A DNA stretch of 64,000 nt, taken from the NCBI RefSeq assembly GCF_016735615.1, contig NZ_JAERSF010000001.1, positions 992,001-1,056,000 on the forward strand, in the 5' to 3' direction. The notes below the pieces were generated by a model. That model had not been told where the DNA came from, did not search any database, and saw only the letters and a list, made by a program, of their open reading frames with translations. Below are positions 26,308 through 35,299 of the stretch, one piece after another. Numbering within the stretch: the stretch's first letter is position 1; each line of letters begins with the position of its first letter. This stretch comes from Flavobacterium tagetis (GTDB taxonomy: Bacteria; Bacteroidota; Bacteroidia; Flavobacteriales; Flavobacteriaceae). The position numbers and the translations under genes are program-made.

Positions 26308-27561
26308 TTAATCAGCTAGTTTTTTAAACAATACGCAAGCATTGTGTCCACCAAAACCAAATGTATTACTCATAGCAACATTTACTTCTCTTTTTTGAGG
26401 TTTGTTTAGAGTAAGGTTTAAAGATGGGTCAATGTTTTCGTCAACAACTGTATGGTTGATCGTTGGAGGAACAATTCCGTGCTGCATTGCCAAGATAGAA
26501 GCAATAGCTTCAATAGCTCCAGCCGCACCAAGTAAGTGTCCTGTCATCGATTTTGTAGAGTTGATGTTGATGTTTTTAGCATGATCTCCAAAAACTTTGC
26601 TAATCGCTTTTAATTCGGCAACGTCTCCTAATGGAGTAGAAGTTCCGTGAGTATTGATATGATCAACCTGATCAGGAGTCATACCAGCATCTCTCAATGT
26701 GTTTTCCATTACTGCAATAACTCCAATTCCTTCCGGATGTGGTGCAGTTAAGTGGTAAGCATCAGACGACATACCGCCACCGCCAATTTCGCAATAGATT
26801 TTTGCACCTCTTGCTTTAGCGTGTTCGTAATCTTCAAGAACCAAAGCTCCTGCTCCTTCTCCTAAAACGAAACCATCTCTGGTTGCATCAAAAGGTCTTG
26901 AAGCTGTTTCTGGACTTTCGTTTCTTGTAGATAAAGCGTGCATTGAGCTAAATCCTCCCATACCTGCAATTGTAACAGCAGCTTCAGAACCACCAGAAAC
27001 AATAACATCACACATTCCTAAACGTATGTAGTTGAAGGCATCGATTAATGCATTTGCAGAAGATGCACAAGCAGAAACCGTTGTATAATTTGGCCCCATA
27101 TACCCGTTACGCATAGAAATGTGCGCAGGAGCAATATCGGCAATCATTTTAGGAATAAAGAAAGGATTGAACTTTGGAGTTCCATCACCCTTTGCATAAT
27201 ACAATACTTCATCTTGGAAAGTCTCTAAACCTCCAATTCCTGCTCCCCAGATAACACCAACTCTTTGCTTGTTTACGTTATCATTTGTGATTCCAGCATC
27301 TTTAATAGCTTCATCACTGGCAGCAATTGCATATTGTGCAAATTTATCTAATCTACGAGATTCCTTGCGATCCATGTAATCTTCAATATTGAAGTTTTTT
27401 ACTTCGCAGGCAAATTTCGTTTTGTGTTTCTCGGTATCATAATATGTGATCGGAGCGGCTCCGCTAACCCCATTCACAAGTGCATTCCAATATTCCTGGA
27501 TATTATTCCCAATAGGAGTAAGTGCACCTAATCCTGTTACAACAACTCGCCTTAATGCCAT
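26308..27561 (-). CDS. fabF: 3-oxoacyl-ACP synthase II
   Basis: 417-residue condensing enzyme of type II fatty acid synthesis, extending acyl-ACP with malonyl-ACP. The catalytic triad is Cys165 (TVSACASSAN), His305 (THGTSTPLGD) and His342 (GHLLGAAGAIEA), with the C-terminal FGFGGHNACVLF loop. Length is as usual for FabF. It lies 240 bp downstream of acpP and 10 bp upstream of rnc. Confidence 0.97.
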   Translation of the reverse strand: MALRRVVVTGLGALTPIGNNIQEYWNALVNGVSGAAPITYYDTEKHKTKFACEVKNFNIEDYMDRKESRRLDKFAQYAIAASDEAIKDAGITNDNVNKQRVGVIWGAGIGGLETFQDEVLYYAKGDGTPKFNPFFIPKMIADIAPAHISMRNGYMGPNYTTVSACASSANALIDAFNYIRLGMCDVIVSGGSEAAVTIAGMGGFSSMHALSTRNESPETASRPFDATRDGFVLGEGAGALVLEDYEHAKARGAKIYCEIGGGGMSSDAYHLTAPHPEGIGVIAVMENTLRDAGMTPDQVDHINTHGTSTPLGDVAELKAISKVFGDHAKNININSTKSMTGHLLGAAGAIEAIASILAMQHGIVPPTINHTVVDENIDPSLNLTLNKPQKREVNVAMSNTFGFGGHNACVLFKKLAD

Positions 27562-27692
27562 AAATATGTGTTTTGTACTTTAAACAAATAAAACCCACGC
27601 TTTCTTAACTTATTGTTACTTAAGAGCCATGGGAATTACAATATAAATATATCTTTTTGATTGAAAATCAATCGAAATTTAAAATTTAAAAA

Positions 27693-27801
27693 AAATAATA
27701 ACACCCGATTTTTAGAAAATCCAATTTTTCAAAAAACAAATCCCAATTTTGGAATTTGGACATTCAAATTTTGGAATTTTTAAAATTCGGGTGTGGTATT
27801 A
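27693..27801 (-). other. Long imperfect inverted repeat after acpP
   Basis: AATAATAACACCCGA with TTTTTA near 27693-27714 pairs with TAAAATTCGGGTG and TATTATTATT near 27780-27801. The stem encloses copies of an AATTCCAAA/TTTGGAATT-type repeat. It lies directly after the acpP stop and before fabF, so it may terminate or attenuate transcription into fabF. Confidence 0.5.
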
Positions 27802-28038
27802 TTATTTTTTTGCTTCTTCGATATAAGAAATAGCTTGACCAACAGTAGCAATGTTTTCTGCTTGATCATCTGGAATTTGAATATCAAATTCTTTTTCGAA
27901 TTCCATAATAAGCTCAACAGTGTCTAATGAGTCAGCTCCTAAATCATTAGTGAAGCTTGCTTCTGTTACAACTTCGTTTTCGTCAACACCTAATTTGTCT
28001 ACGATAATCGCTTTTACTCTTGATGCAATGTCTGACAT
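27802..28038 (-). CDS. acpP: Acyl carrier protein
   Basis: 78-residue acidic carrier of fatty acid synthesis. The phosphopantetheine site is Ser37 in [18 protein letters not shown]. Helices and length are typical. It is first in the acpP-fabF-rnc run and has its own promoter element upstream. Confidence 0.97.
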   Translation of the reverse strand: MSDIASRVKAIIVDKLGVDENEVVTEASFTNDLGADSLDTVELIMEFEKEFDIQIPDDQAENIATVGQAISYIEEAKK

Positions 28039-28068
28039 AATCTTTAATTTTAGAATTTAATTTGTTGG

Positions 28069-28076
28069 CAAAAATA
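28069..28076 (-). promoter_or_regulatory. -7 promoter element of acpP
   Basis: On the minus strand this reads TATTTTTG, matching TAnnTTTG, 30 bases before the acpP ATG. No clear -33 TTG is seen. Confidence 0.5.
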
Positions 28077-28213
28077 AAAAACTTTATTTTAAAACCATGA
28101 TTTAGTTAATAAATGTAACACTAATTTATAAAATTAATTTCAAGAAAGGTCCTTTAAAGCTATTTATTTTCGATTTTTATTCCGTTTTTTGCAGTCTTAA
28201 AACACACAACTTT

Positions 28214-28789
28214 ATGAAAAAAATTATCGTTTTCGCCTCAGGATCAGGAACTAACGCAGAGAACATTATAAAATATTTTTCAAACACTGAAATTGCAAGG
28301 GTCGTTTCGGTCTTCACAAATAATGCCGCAGCAAAAGTGATTGAAAGAGCAAAAAATCATCAAATTCCAGTCGAAATCTTCTCAAAAAACGAACTTTTGG
28401 AAAGAAACGTACTACAAAAAGTACAAGAAATCGACCCGGATTTGATAATCTTGGCTGGCTTTTTATTAAAATTCCCAGAAAACATAATCGAACAATATCC
28501 AAATAAAATAATCAATATCCATCCAGCACTTTTACCTAATTATGGAGGCAAAGGAATGTATGGAATGCACATACATAGAGCAATTATAAACAATAAGGAA
28601 AAGGAAACTGGAATCTCTATTCATTATGTTAACGAAAACTACGATGAAGGCGCTATTATCTTTCAAGCAAATGTAGCCTTAACAGACGAAGATACTCCAG
28701 AAACGGTTGCTGAGAAGATTCATGAGCTGGAACAGAAACATTTCCCAGAGATTATTCATAGAATCCTTGAGGAAAATTCCAAAATTTAA
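28214..28789 (+). CDS. purN: Phosphoribosylglycinamide formyltransferase
   Basis: 191-residue enzyme of de novo purine synthesis, transferring formyl from 10-formyl-THF to GAR. The start MKKIIVFASGSGTNAENII is the phosphate-binding loop. Catalytic Asn101 and His103 are in INIHPALLPNYGGKGMYG, and Asp144 in NENYDEGAIIF. It is divergent from acpP and followed after 38 bp by rnhA on the same strand. Confidence 0.96.
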   Translation: MKKIIVFASGSGTNAENIIKYFSNTEIARVVSVFTNNAAAKVIERAKNHQIPVEIFSKNELLERNVLQKVQEIDPDLIILAGFLLKFPENIIEQYPNKIINIHPALLPNYGGKGMYGMHIHRAIINNKEKETGISIHYVNENYDEGAIIFQANVALTDEDTPETVAEKIHELEQKHFPEIIHRILEENSKI

Positions 28790-28827
28790 ATTCCAAATCC
28801 CAAACAATCTAAAGTCTAAAATTATTA

Positions 28828-29304
28828 ATGAATCACGAAGTACATATATATACAGATGGCGCGGCAAAAGGAAATCCTGGTAATGGTGGTTACGGCGTGG
28901 TAATGGAACTGGTGGGAACTCCACACAAAAAAGAATTTTACGAAGGCTTTCGTCTTACTACCAATAATAGAATGGAACTACTAGCTGTAATTGTTGGCTT
29001 AGAAAAACTAAAAAAGCCAAACATGAAAGTTCTTGTAGTTTCAGATTCTAAATATGTGGTTGATTCTGTTGAAAAGAAATGGGTTTTCGGTTGGGAGAAA
29101 AAAGGTTATAAAGACAAGAAAAATCCAGATTTATGGAAACGTTTTTTAATTGCATATCGAAAACATCAAGTAGATTTCAAATGGATTAAAGGCCATAATA
29201 ATCATCCACAAAATGAACGCTGTGATCAATTGGCTGTAATGGCATCCATGCAGCCGAAACTTTCGGTTGACGTTTATTACGAAACCATCGGATCTAAGGA
29301 ATAA
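28828..29304 (+). CDS. rnhA: Ribonuclease HI
   Basis: 158-residue enzyme degrading RNA in RNA-DNA hybrids. The catalytic acids are Asp10 (IYTDGAAKGNPGNGG), Glu50 (NNRMELLAV) and Asp73 (VVSDSKYVVDS), with the last Asp in NERCDQLAV and the conserved His in KGHNNHPQNE. Length is normal. It is followed by a strong terminator. Confidence 0.96.
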   Translation: MNHEVHIYTDGAAKGNPGNGGYGVVMELVGTPHKKEFYEGFRLTTNNRMELLAVIVGLEKLKKPNMKVLVVSDSKYVVDSVEKKWVFGWEKKGYKDKKNPDLWKRFLIAYRKHQVDFKWIKGHNNHPQNERCDQLAVMASMQPKLSVDVYYETIGSKE

Positions 29305-29335
29305 AAAAACGCATCAGAAATCTGATGCGTTTTTT
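29305..29335 (+). terminator. Terminator after rnhA, possibly bidirectional
   Basis: Perfect stem AAAAACGCATCAGA/TCTGATGCGTTTTT with a 2-base loop. A and T runs on both sides suit termination from either direction, serving rnhA and perhaps the facing DUF6249 gene. Confidence 0.85.
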
Positions 29336-29358
29336 GTAGCAACTTAAAATCTTACTAA

Positions 29359-29706
29359 TTATTCTTTATCCAAATCTTTTGCAGTTTTAAATCCTGTCAA
29401 AAGTCCGATTCCCGCCATGATGAAAATGATTGAAGGATAAACTGCACCATCATCTAGAGACGTATAAGTTGTAATTAATAACGCTAGAAAAATTCCAACA
29501 CCACTTCCTATTAATAAGAAAGCTATATTTACAACAAACACTTTCCAAGCTGGAACTCCGTTTCCTTTTCCTTGTAAAAAGATACTCGCATCTACTCCTT
29601 TTTCTATAAGAGCCAAACGCTCTCTATTTCTTGTTGAATAAATTAAATAAACAATTCCGAAGATCATTAAGAAAAAGCTAATTGGAATTAAAATTTTGTC
29701 GTCCAT
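29359..29706 (-). CDS. DUF6249 membrane protein
   Basis: 115 residues with three hydrophobic segments (about 5-23, 55-82, 90-105). The segment YSTRNRERLALIEKGVDASI between the first and second helices is the hallmark of DUF6249 proteins of Bacteroidota. It is a small inner-membrane protein of unknown function and faces rnhA. It lies divergent to the ECF sigma operon, a position often seen for this family. Confidence 0.8.
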   Translation of the reverse strand: MDDKILIPISFFLMIFGIVYLIYSTRNRERLALIEKGVDASIFLQGKGNGVPAWKVFVVNIAFLLIGSGVGIFLALLITTYTSLDDGAVYPSIIFIMAGIGLLTGFKTAKDLDKE

Positions 29707-29968
29707 GATATTTTACGTTTTTAATTGATTGATATATTCCATATGACGAAGGTTTTTAAATTGAGGTTACAACTTTTGGTGAAAAATTTCAAATTTTAAA
29801 TCCCAAACTCCAAAACTAATTGATTATCAATTAATTTTGATTCTGAGAAACTTTGTAAAAGTTCACCTATATACATATATAATATGTAAAGAATTAGATT
29901 TTTTGGAATTTGGAATTTATTTTCAAATTTCTTGTAACCTAAACAAGCAAACTATCGTCCTATATAAT

Positions 29969-30556
29969 ATGAGCGTATTAACTGATCAACATTATATCGA
30001 TAAAATTCTGCAGGGCGAGACGAATGCTTTTTCCGTTCTTGTGGATCGTTATAAAGATATGATTTTTACTTTGGCACTAAAAATGGTGAAAAGCCGGGAA
30101 GAAGCCGAAGAAGTTGCTCAAGATACGTTTATTAAGATTTATAATTCATTGAATAAATTTAAAGGCGATTCTAAATTTTCGACTTGGATTTATAAAATTG
30201 CTTATAACACGTGCCTAGACCGTTTGAAAAAAAACAAAAAAGAAGATTTGAATATTTCTATTGATGATTTTTCGTCTCATTTAATTAAAACAATGGACAA
30301 TGCATTGAGTGCTTTAGAGGAAAAAGAACGAAAGCACACCATTCAGAAATGTTTAAATTTATTACCGAGTGATGAAAATTTCCTTTTAACCTTATTTTAT
30401 TTTGACGATCAGAATTTAGAAGAAATTGGAAAAATAATGAATATATCGGCCAATAATGCTAAAGTAAAGTTATTTAGGAGCCGACAAAAATTAGCAGTAA
30501 TTTTGAGACAGCAGTTAGAACCAGAAATAATCGAATGTTATGAGAGAGAGCGATAA
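29969..30556 (+). CDS. ECF-type RNA polymerase sigma factor
   Basis: 195 residues from the ATG at 29969 (MSVLTDQHYIDKILQGETNA). A TTG-initiated reading 44 codons longer exists but runs through AT-rich repeat sequence and is unlikely. Region 2 is visible as ALKMVKSREEAEEVAQDTF and FSTWIYKIAYNTCLDRLKKN, and region 4 as YFDDQNLEEIGKIMNISANN followed by KVKLFRSRQKL. It overlaps the next gene by 17 bp, so translation is probably coupled to that membrane partner. Confidence 0.9.
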   Translation: MSVLTDQHYIDKILQGETNAFSVLVDRYKDMIFTLALKMVKSREEAEEVAQDTFIKIYNSLNKFKGDSKFSTWIYKIAYNTCLDRLKKNKKEDLNISIDDFSSHLIKTMDNALSALEEKERKHTIQKCLNLLPSDENFLLTLFYFDDQNLEEIGKIMNISANNAKVKLFRSRQKLAVILRQQLEPEIIECYERER

Positions 30557-30944
30557 AAATATAGAACAACTTATTGAGAAGATAATGGCTGAAAATAACC
30601 TGCAGTCACCATCAATAGATTTTACTTCTAAAATTATGGCAAATGTTCAAATTTTGGAAGAAAAAAAATTGATAACATACAAACCTTTAATTTCGAAACC
30701 AATCTGGATTTTGATCGGATTGGCTGTAGCTGCATTAGTAATTTATGTTTCCTTTTTCTCCGTTTCTGAAACTGATTTCAAAATTGATGAAGTCGGAAAA
30801 TTATATTCTGATAGAATGTCAACAGCATTTACTGGAATTCATTTCTCTAAAAATATCTTGTATGCCATTTTGATTGTTCCAATTATGATTTTGGTTCAGA
30901 TTGGGATTTTGAAGAATTATTTTGACAAAAAGTATCAACTATAA
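30540..30944 (+). CDS. Membrane protein, probable anti-sigma factor
   Basis: 134 residues. The soluble N-terminus (ESDKNIEQLIEKIMAENNLQ) is followed by two membrane helices (about 56-75 and 105-125) with a short extracytoplasmic loop. No ZAS motif is seen. Its overlap with the sigma gene, its size and its topology suggest a membrane anti-sigma factor. That role is inferred from context. Confidence 0.65.
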   Translation: MRESDKNIEQLIEKIMAENNLQSPSIDFTSKIMANVQILEEKKLITYKPLISKPIWILIGLAVAALVIYVSFFSVSETDFKIDEVGKLYSDRMSTAFTGIHFSKNILYAILIVPIMILVQIGILKNYFDKKYQL

Positions 30945-30952
30945 ATTTAAAA

Positions 30953-31882
30953 ATGAAAAATAAAACAGCAACTTTTAAACACATTCAAAGACCAAAGAAA
31001 ACATACATATATTCCTTTTTAATGTTGTTGTTATTTGTTACTAGTTATGCATCGGCAATTCCATCAACCTTTACCACTAAGGAAATAAAATTTGTTAGCG
31101 AAGGAATTTCACTTGCGGGAACTATTTTTATGCCTAACAACATACAAGCTGCCGTTGTAATTGTTCATGGATCTGGGCAAGAAAAAAGGATGATAGACTT
31201 TGCCACAACTCTTGCCAACAATGGAATTGCAGTTTTAACTTATGACAAACGCGGAGTCGGAGAATCAGGCGGCGTGTATGCAGGACCTGAAGTAGGAACA
31301 AATAATGTTGATTTTGCCAATCTAACTCTTTTGTCTTTAGATGCAAGTGCTGCTGTAAATGCTTTATCTAAATCCTTATCAAATAATAAAATATCAATCG
31401 GTTTAATAGGCGGTAGTCAAGCTGGATGGATAATTCCATTGGCTGCAGAGAAAAATAAGAAAGTCAAATTTATGACAATCTTTAGCGGAGCTCTTATAAC
31501 GGTTAAAGAACAATTGAGATTCCAATTTTATACAAATGGTGATCAAAAATTCTGGGACACGCACTCTGAAGAAGAGGCAAGAAAACATGTATTTAATGAT
31601 CCAGACAAATATGAGTTTGTTGATACAAATCCTATTGATGTACTTTCTAAATTATCTATCCCAGGAATTTGGATTTTTGGAGGCAAGGATATTCAAGTTC
31701 CTGTGAATTTATCAATCGAATATCTTGCTAAATTAAAATCAACAGGAAAACACTATAAATATAAATTGTTTCCAAATCTGGGACACAATACAGCATTTTC
31801 AAACTCTGAAGAACCGATGAAAGATGCAATCAATTGGATTAAAAATACAAGCAAACTAAAAAATCAGAAGCAAAAAAACTAA
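30953..31882 (+). CDS. Alpha/beta hydrolase, secreted
   Basis: 309 residues with an N-terminal signal or anchor (YIYSFLMLLLFVTSYASA). Alpha/beta-hydrolase fold: oxyanion loop VIVHGSGQEKRM, strand-loop LTYDKRGVGESGG, nucleophile elbow GGSQAGW (Ser), acid near FGGKDIQVPV and the His in LGHNTAF. A serine esterase or peptidase of the envelope is likely. It begins 8 bp after the anti-sigma gene, so it is the third gene of that operon. Confidence 0.85.
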   Translation: MKNKTATFKHIQRPKKTYIYSFLMLLLFVTSYASAIPSTFTTKEIKFVSEGISLAGTIFMPNNIQAAVVIVHGSGQEKRMIDFATTLANNGIAVLTYDKRGVGESGGVYAGPEVGTNNVDFANLTLLSLDASAAVNALSKSLSNNKISIGLIGGSQAGWIIPLAAEKNKKVKFMTIFSGALITVKEQLRFQFYTNGDQKFWDTHSEEEARKHVFNDPDKYEFVDTNPIDVLSKLSIPGIWIFGGKDIQVPVNLSIEYLAKLKSTGKHYKYKLFPNLGHNTAFSNSEEPMKDAINWIKNTSKLKNQKQKN

Positions 31883-32054
31883 GATCGAAGAAAATGCTGT
31901 AAAATATTCGCAATTATTTTCAAAAAAGTTGCATCTTAAATTCAAAAAACCTATTATAAACACTGCGAAAAATCAATTTTAACCCATTCATTTACAATAG
32001 TTTTACTCCGAAATCGTTGTCATTTTTTTAAGAAAATTTTGAGAACCTAAACCA

Positions 32055-32085
32055 TTGCAAGATTGTAACTTATGAAGTATCTTTG
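32055..32085 (+). promoter_or_regulatory. Promoter of the PfkB kinase gene
   Basis: TTG (32055-32057), a 20-base spacer and TATCTTTG (32078-32085), 23 bases before the ATG; a close match to the Bacteroidota consensus. Confidence 0.75.
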
Positions 32086-32108
32086 CACCCTAATTCGAAA
32101 TTCATAAA

Positions 32109-33032
32109 ATGAATAAACTATTGATTGTTGGAACAGTTGCTTTCGACGCGATTGAAACTCCTTTCGGAAAAACAGATAAAATATTAGGTGGTGCTGCAAC
32201 CTACATCGGATTATCAGCGTCATTTTTTAACTTGCAATCGGCCATTGTTTCTGTAGTTGGCGACGATTTCCCTCAAGAACATTTAGATCTTTTAACTTCA
32301 AAAAATATTGATATCTCTGGTATCGAAATTGTAAAAGGCGGAAAGACTTTTTTCTGGAGCGGTTTATACCACAACGATTTAAATTCTAGAGATACTCTTG
32401 TAACGGAGTTGAACGTTTTAGCTGATTTTCAGCCGAAGGTTCCTCAAAACTACAAAGATGCTGATGTTGTGATGTTAGGAAACTTGCACCCATTAGTACA
32501 AAGCAGTGTTCTAGATCAAATGGAGAAAAAACCAAAATTAGTTGTTTTAGATACAATGAACTTTTGGATGGATTGCGCTCTTCCTGAATTATTAGACGTT
32601 ATTAAACGTGTAGATGTTATTACAATCAATGACGAAGAAGCTAGACAGCTTTCTGGCGAATATTCATTAGTAAAAGCAGCTTCTAAAATCCAAGACATGG
32701 GACCAAAATATGTGGTGATCAAAAAAGGAGAACACGGAGCACTTTTATTCCACAACAGAGAAGTATTTTTTGCACCAGCTTTACCATTAGAAGATGTTTT
32801 TGACCCAACTGGAGCTGGAGACACTTTTGCAGGTGGTTTCTCTGGATTTATTGCGCAAAGCGAAAACATTTCGTTTAACAACATGAAGAATGCAATTATT
32901 TATGGTTCAAATTTAGCTTCGTTCTGCGTTGAAAAATTTGGAACTGAAAGGATGGAATCATTAAGCAAAGCCGAAGTAGCGATTCGATTACAGCAATTTA
33001 AGTCGTTAACTCAGTTTGACATAGAAATATAA
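32109..33032 (+). CDS. PfkB-family carbohydrate/nucleoside kinase
   Basis: 307 residues of the ribokinase fold. KILGGAATYIGLSASFF is the sugar-binding Gly-Gly region near the start, and DPTGAGDTFAGGFSGF is the catalytic signature with Asp and the anion hole. The family phosphorylates sugars, adenosine or similar compounds; the substrate is not set by the motifs. It lies between its own promoter and terminator, upstream of the PurF-like gene. Confidence 0.88.
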   Translation: MNKLLIVGTVAFDAIETPFGKTDKILGGAATYIGLSASFFNLQSAIVSVVGDDFPQEHLDLLTSKNIDISGIEIVKGGKTFFWSGLYHNDLNSRDTLVTELNVLADFQPKVPQNYKDADVVMLGNLHPLVQSSVLDQMEKKPKLVVLDTMNFWMDCALPELLDVIKRVDVITINDEEARQLSGEYSLVKAASKIQDMGPKYVVIKKGEHGALLFHNREVFFAPALPLEDVFDPTGAGDTFAGGFSGFIAQSENISFNNMKNAIIYGSNLASFCVEKFGTERMESLSKAEVAIRLQQFKSLTQFDIEI

Positions 33033-33037
33033 TGCCT

Positions 33038-33068
33038 AAGAGCCTCGGATAAAACGGGGCTTTTTTTA
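33038..33068 (+). terminator. Terminator after the PfkB kinase gene
   Basis: Stem AGCCTCG/CGGGGCT (one G-T pair) followed by seven T, just after the stop. Confidence 0.75.
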
Positions 33069-33116
33069 TTACGTTAATACACACAACTTACAACAACACA
33101 CAAATAACAAAAAACA

Positions 33117-35015
33117 ATGAGCGACGCTTTAAAACACGAATGTGGGATAGCTTTAGTTAGACTACTTAAACCGCTTGAATATTATAAAGAAAAATACGGA
33201 ACTGCTTTTTACGGAATCCAGAAGATGTATTTAATGATGGAAAAACAGCACAACCGCGGACAAGACGGAGCTGGTTTTGCAAGTATCAAATTTGATGTTG
33301 AACCTGGACAACGCTACATTAGCAGAGTTCGTTCAAATCATTCACAACCTATACAAGATGTTTTCAAACAAATCAATGAGCGTGTTAGTGAAGAACTAAA
33401 AGCGCATCCAGAACTTGGAGACGACATGAAAGAGCTAAAAGCAAACATTCCATATATTGGAGAATTGTTTTTAGGTCACGTTCGTTATGGAACTTTTGGA
33501 AAAAACAGTATAGAAAGTGTTCACCCATTTTTACGTCAAAGCAACTGGATGCACCGTAACTTGATTTTGGCAGGAAACTTCAACATGACCAATGTTAAAG
33601 AACTTTTCGAAAATCTTGTTGAATTAGGACAGCATCCAAAAGAAATGGCTGACACTGTGACTGTAATGGAAAAAATTGGCCACTTCTTAGACAAGGAAGT
33701 TATGCAATTGTACCAAGACTGTAAAGCTGAAGGTTACTCAAAAAGAGAGGCTTCTCCAGTAATTGCAGAGCGTTTGGATATTGCAAAAATATTAGCTCGT
33801 TCGGCTAAAAACTTAGACGGTGGTTACGCAATGGCTGGTTTATTAGGTCATGGTGATGCTTTTGTTTTTAGAGATCCAGCAGGAATTCGTCCAGCTTACT
33901 TTTATCAAGATGATGAAGTAGTAGTTGTGGCTTCTGAAAGACCTGTTATTCAAACGGTATTTAATGTTCCTTTTGAAAGTGTTCAGGAAATCGATCCAGG
34001 AAACGCGTTGATTATCAAGAAAAACGGAAAAGTTTCTATGAACCAAATCTTGGAACCAACCGTTAAAAAAGCTTGTTCTTTTGAAAGAATCTATTTCTCA
34101 AGAGGAAGTGATGCTGAAATCTATCAAGAACGTAAAGATTTAGGAAAATTAATTTTACCTGCTGTACTTAAAGCAATTGACAGCGATACAGACAACACTG
34201 TTTTCTCTTATATTCCAAATACAGCCGAAACTTCTTTTTATGGTTTAGTTGAAGCTGCTCAGGATTTCTTAAATCAGAGAAAAAACAATTATATTCTAGA
34301 AAATAGAAATACATTAACAACAGAAACTCTTCAGGAACTTTTAGCTGTAAAGATTCGTACAGAGAAAGTTGCAATTAAAGATGCTAAACTTAGAACTTTT
34401 ATTACTGAAGATAGCAGCCGTGATGATTTGGTTGCTCACGTTTACGACGTTACTTATGGTGTAATCAAACCAGAAGACAATTTGGTAATTATTGACGACA
34501 GTATTGTTCGTGGTACTACACTAAAAATGAGCATCATTAAAATGATGGATCGTTTGAAACCAAAACGTATCGTAATTGTTTCATCGGCACCACAAATCCG
34601 TTACCCAGATTGTTACGGAATTGATATGGCGAAACTAGAAGGTTTAGTTGCTTTTAGAGCAGCGCTTGCTTTATTGAAAGAAAGAAACCTATACCATATT
34701 GTAGATGAAGTTTATGCTAAATGTAAAGCACAAGAAAATTTCCTTGACAAAGATGTTGTAAACTACGTAACAGCAATTTATGATCAATTTACAGATGAGG
34801 AGATTTCAGATAAAATTGCAGAAATGTTAAGCTCACCAGAAATTAATGCTGAAGTAAAAATCATTTTCCAAACCGTAGATGATTTACATAAAGCATGCCC
34901 TAAAAATTTAGGTGACTGGTATTTTACTGGAGACTACCCAACTCCTGGTGGAAATCGAGTTGTAAATCGTGCTTTCATGAATTTTTACGAAGGAAAAGAC
35001 GCTAGGGCTTATTAA
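33117..35015 (+). CDS. Amidophosphoribosyltransferase-like class II glutamine amidotransferase (long form)
   Basis: 632 residues, well above the roughly 500 of E. coli PurF. The N-terminal nucleophile is Cys9 in KHECGIALVRLL, so eight residues would have to be removed for an Ntn-type amidotransferase. Glutaminase landmarks LGHVRYGTFGK and GNFNMTN are present. The PRPP loop is VIIDDSIVRGTTLK and is preceded by a long insertion (about 400-440). Together these fit the first step of purine synthesis, or a related PRPP-using amidotransferase of Bacteroidota. A small-RNA array follows directly downstream. Confidence 0.85.
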   Translation: MSDALKHECGIALVRLLKPLEYYKEKYGTAFYGIQKMYLMMEKQHNRGQDGAGFASIKFDVEPGQRYISRVRSNHSQPIQDVFKQINERVSEELKAHPELGDDMKELKANIPYIGELFLGHVRYGTFGKNSIESVHPFLRQSNWMHRNLILAGNFNMTNVKELFENLVELGQHPKEMADTVTVMEKIGHFLDKEVMQLYQDCKAEGYSKREASPVIAERLDIAKILARSAKNLDGGYAMAGLLGHGDAFVFRDPAGIRPAYFYQDDEVVVVASERPVIQTVFNVPFESVQEIDPGNALIIKKNGKVSMNQILEPTVKKACSFERIYFSRGSDAEIYQERKDLGKLILPAVLKAIDSDTDNTVFSYIPNTAETSFYGLVEAAQDFLNQRKNNYILENRNTLTTETLQELLAVKIRTEKVAIKDAKLRTFITEDSSRDDLVAHVYDVTYGVIKPEDNLVIIDDSIVRGTTLKMSIIKMMDRLKPKRIVIVSSAPQIRYPDCYGIDMAKLEGLVAFRAALALLKERNLYHIVDEVYAKCKAQENFLDKDVVNYVTAIYDQFTDEEISDKIAEMLSSPEINAEVKIIFQTVDDLHKACPKNLGDWYFTGDYPTPGGNRVVNRAFMNFYEGKDARAY

Positions 35016-35049
35016 TAAAATACTAACAAAAGGTTAAATTGTGCATTTC

Positions 35050-35075
35050 ATCGGTTTTTTTTGCCGTTCATCCTA
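35050..35075 (+). promoter_or_regulatory. Conserved upstream block of RNA unit 1
   Basis: ATCGG followed by TTGCCGTTCATCC. The same block (ATCGG, TTGCC or TTACC, TTCATCT) starts exactly 66 bp before the start of each of the four RNA units (also at 35234, 35417, 35602). The fixed spacing suggests a shared activator site or upstream promoter element. Confidence 0.55.
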
Positions 35076-35115
35076 TTTCTTTGGTGAAATTGAAAAGCTA
35101 TGATACTTTTGAAAT

Positions 35116-35186
35116 ACCATAACATTAGTAGGTTAAGTTTATGGTAGATTTGGGGCAAAAAGGGTGGAAGCAATTCCACCTTTTTT
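35116..35186 (+). ncRNA. Tandem small RNA unit 1
   Basis: Unit of 71 nt beginning ACCATAAC. The 5' hairpin is ACCATAAC/GTTTATGGT (one bulge) with loop ATTAGTAGGTTA. Next comes the single-stranded AGATTTGGGGCAAAA, then a terminator stem GGTGGAA/TTCCACC and six T. A -7 box TACTTTTG ends 4 bp before the unit, with TTG 20 bp upstream of it. No ORF with coding character is present. It has the form of a complete small gene with its own promoter and terminator. It may belong to a known flavobacterial RNA family such as Flavo-1, but that could not be checked. Confidence 0.72.
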
Positions 35187-35233
35187 ATTGGAATTAACTC
35201 AAGCATTTTATAAACAGCCGATTACATCTCTTC

Positions 35234-35259
35234 ATCGGATTTACTTACCTTTCATCTAA
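35234..35259 (+). promoter_or_regulatory. Conserved upstream block of RNA unit 2
   Basis: ATCGGATTTACTTACC and TTTCATCTAA, 66 bp before unit 2. Confidence 0.55.
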
Positions 35260-35299
35260 AATTTTTTCATCACAACAATAACTGGCATAAATTTACTAT

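Noticed and set aside
29837..29968. 44-residue N-terminal extension of the ECF sigma factor from a TTG start
   Set aside because: It reads through AT-rich repeat words and has no resemblance to sigma region 1; the ATG at 29969 gives a normal ECF length.
33117..35015. Frameshift or fusion in the long PurF-like gene
   Set aside because: The frame is open throughout, with glutaminase and PRPP motifs in order; the extra length looks like a family feature.
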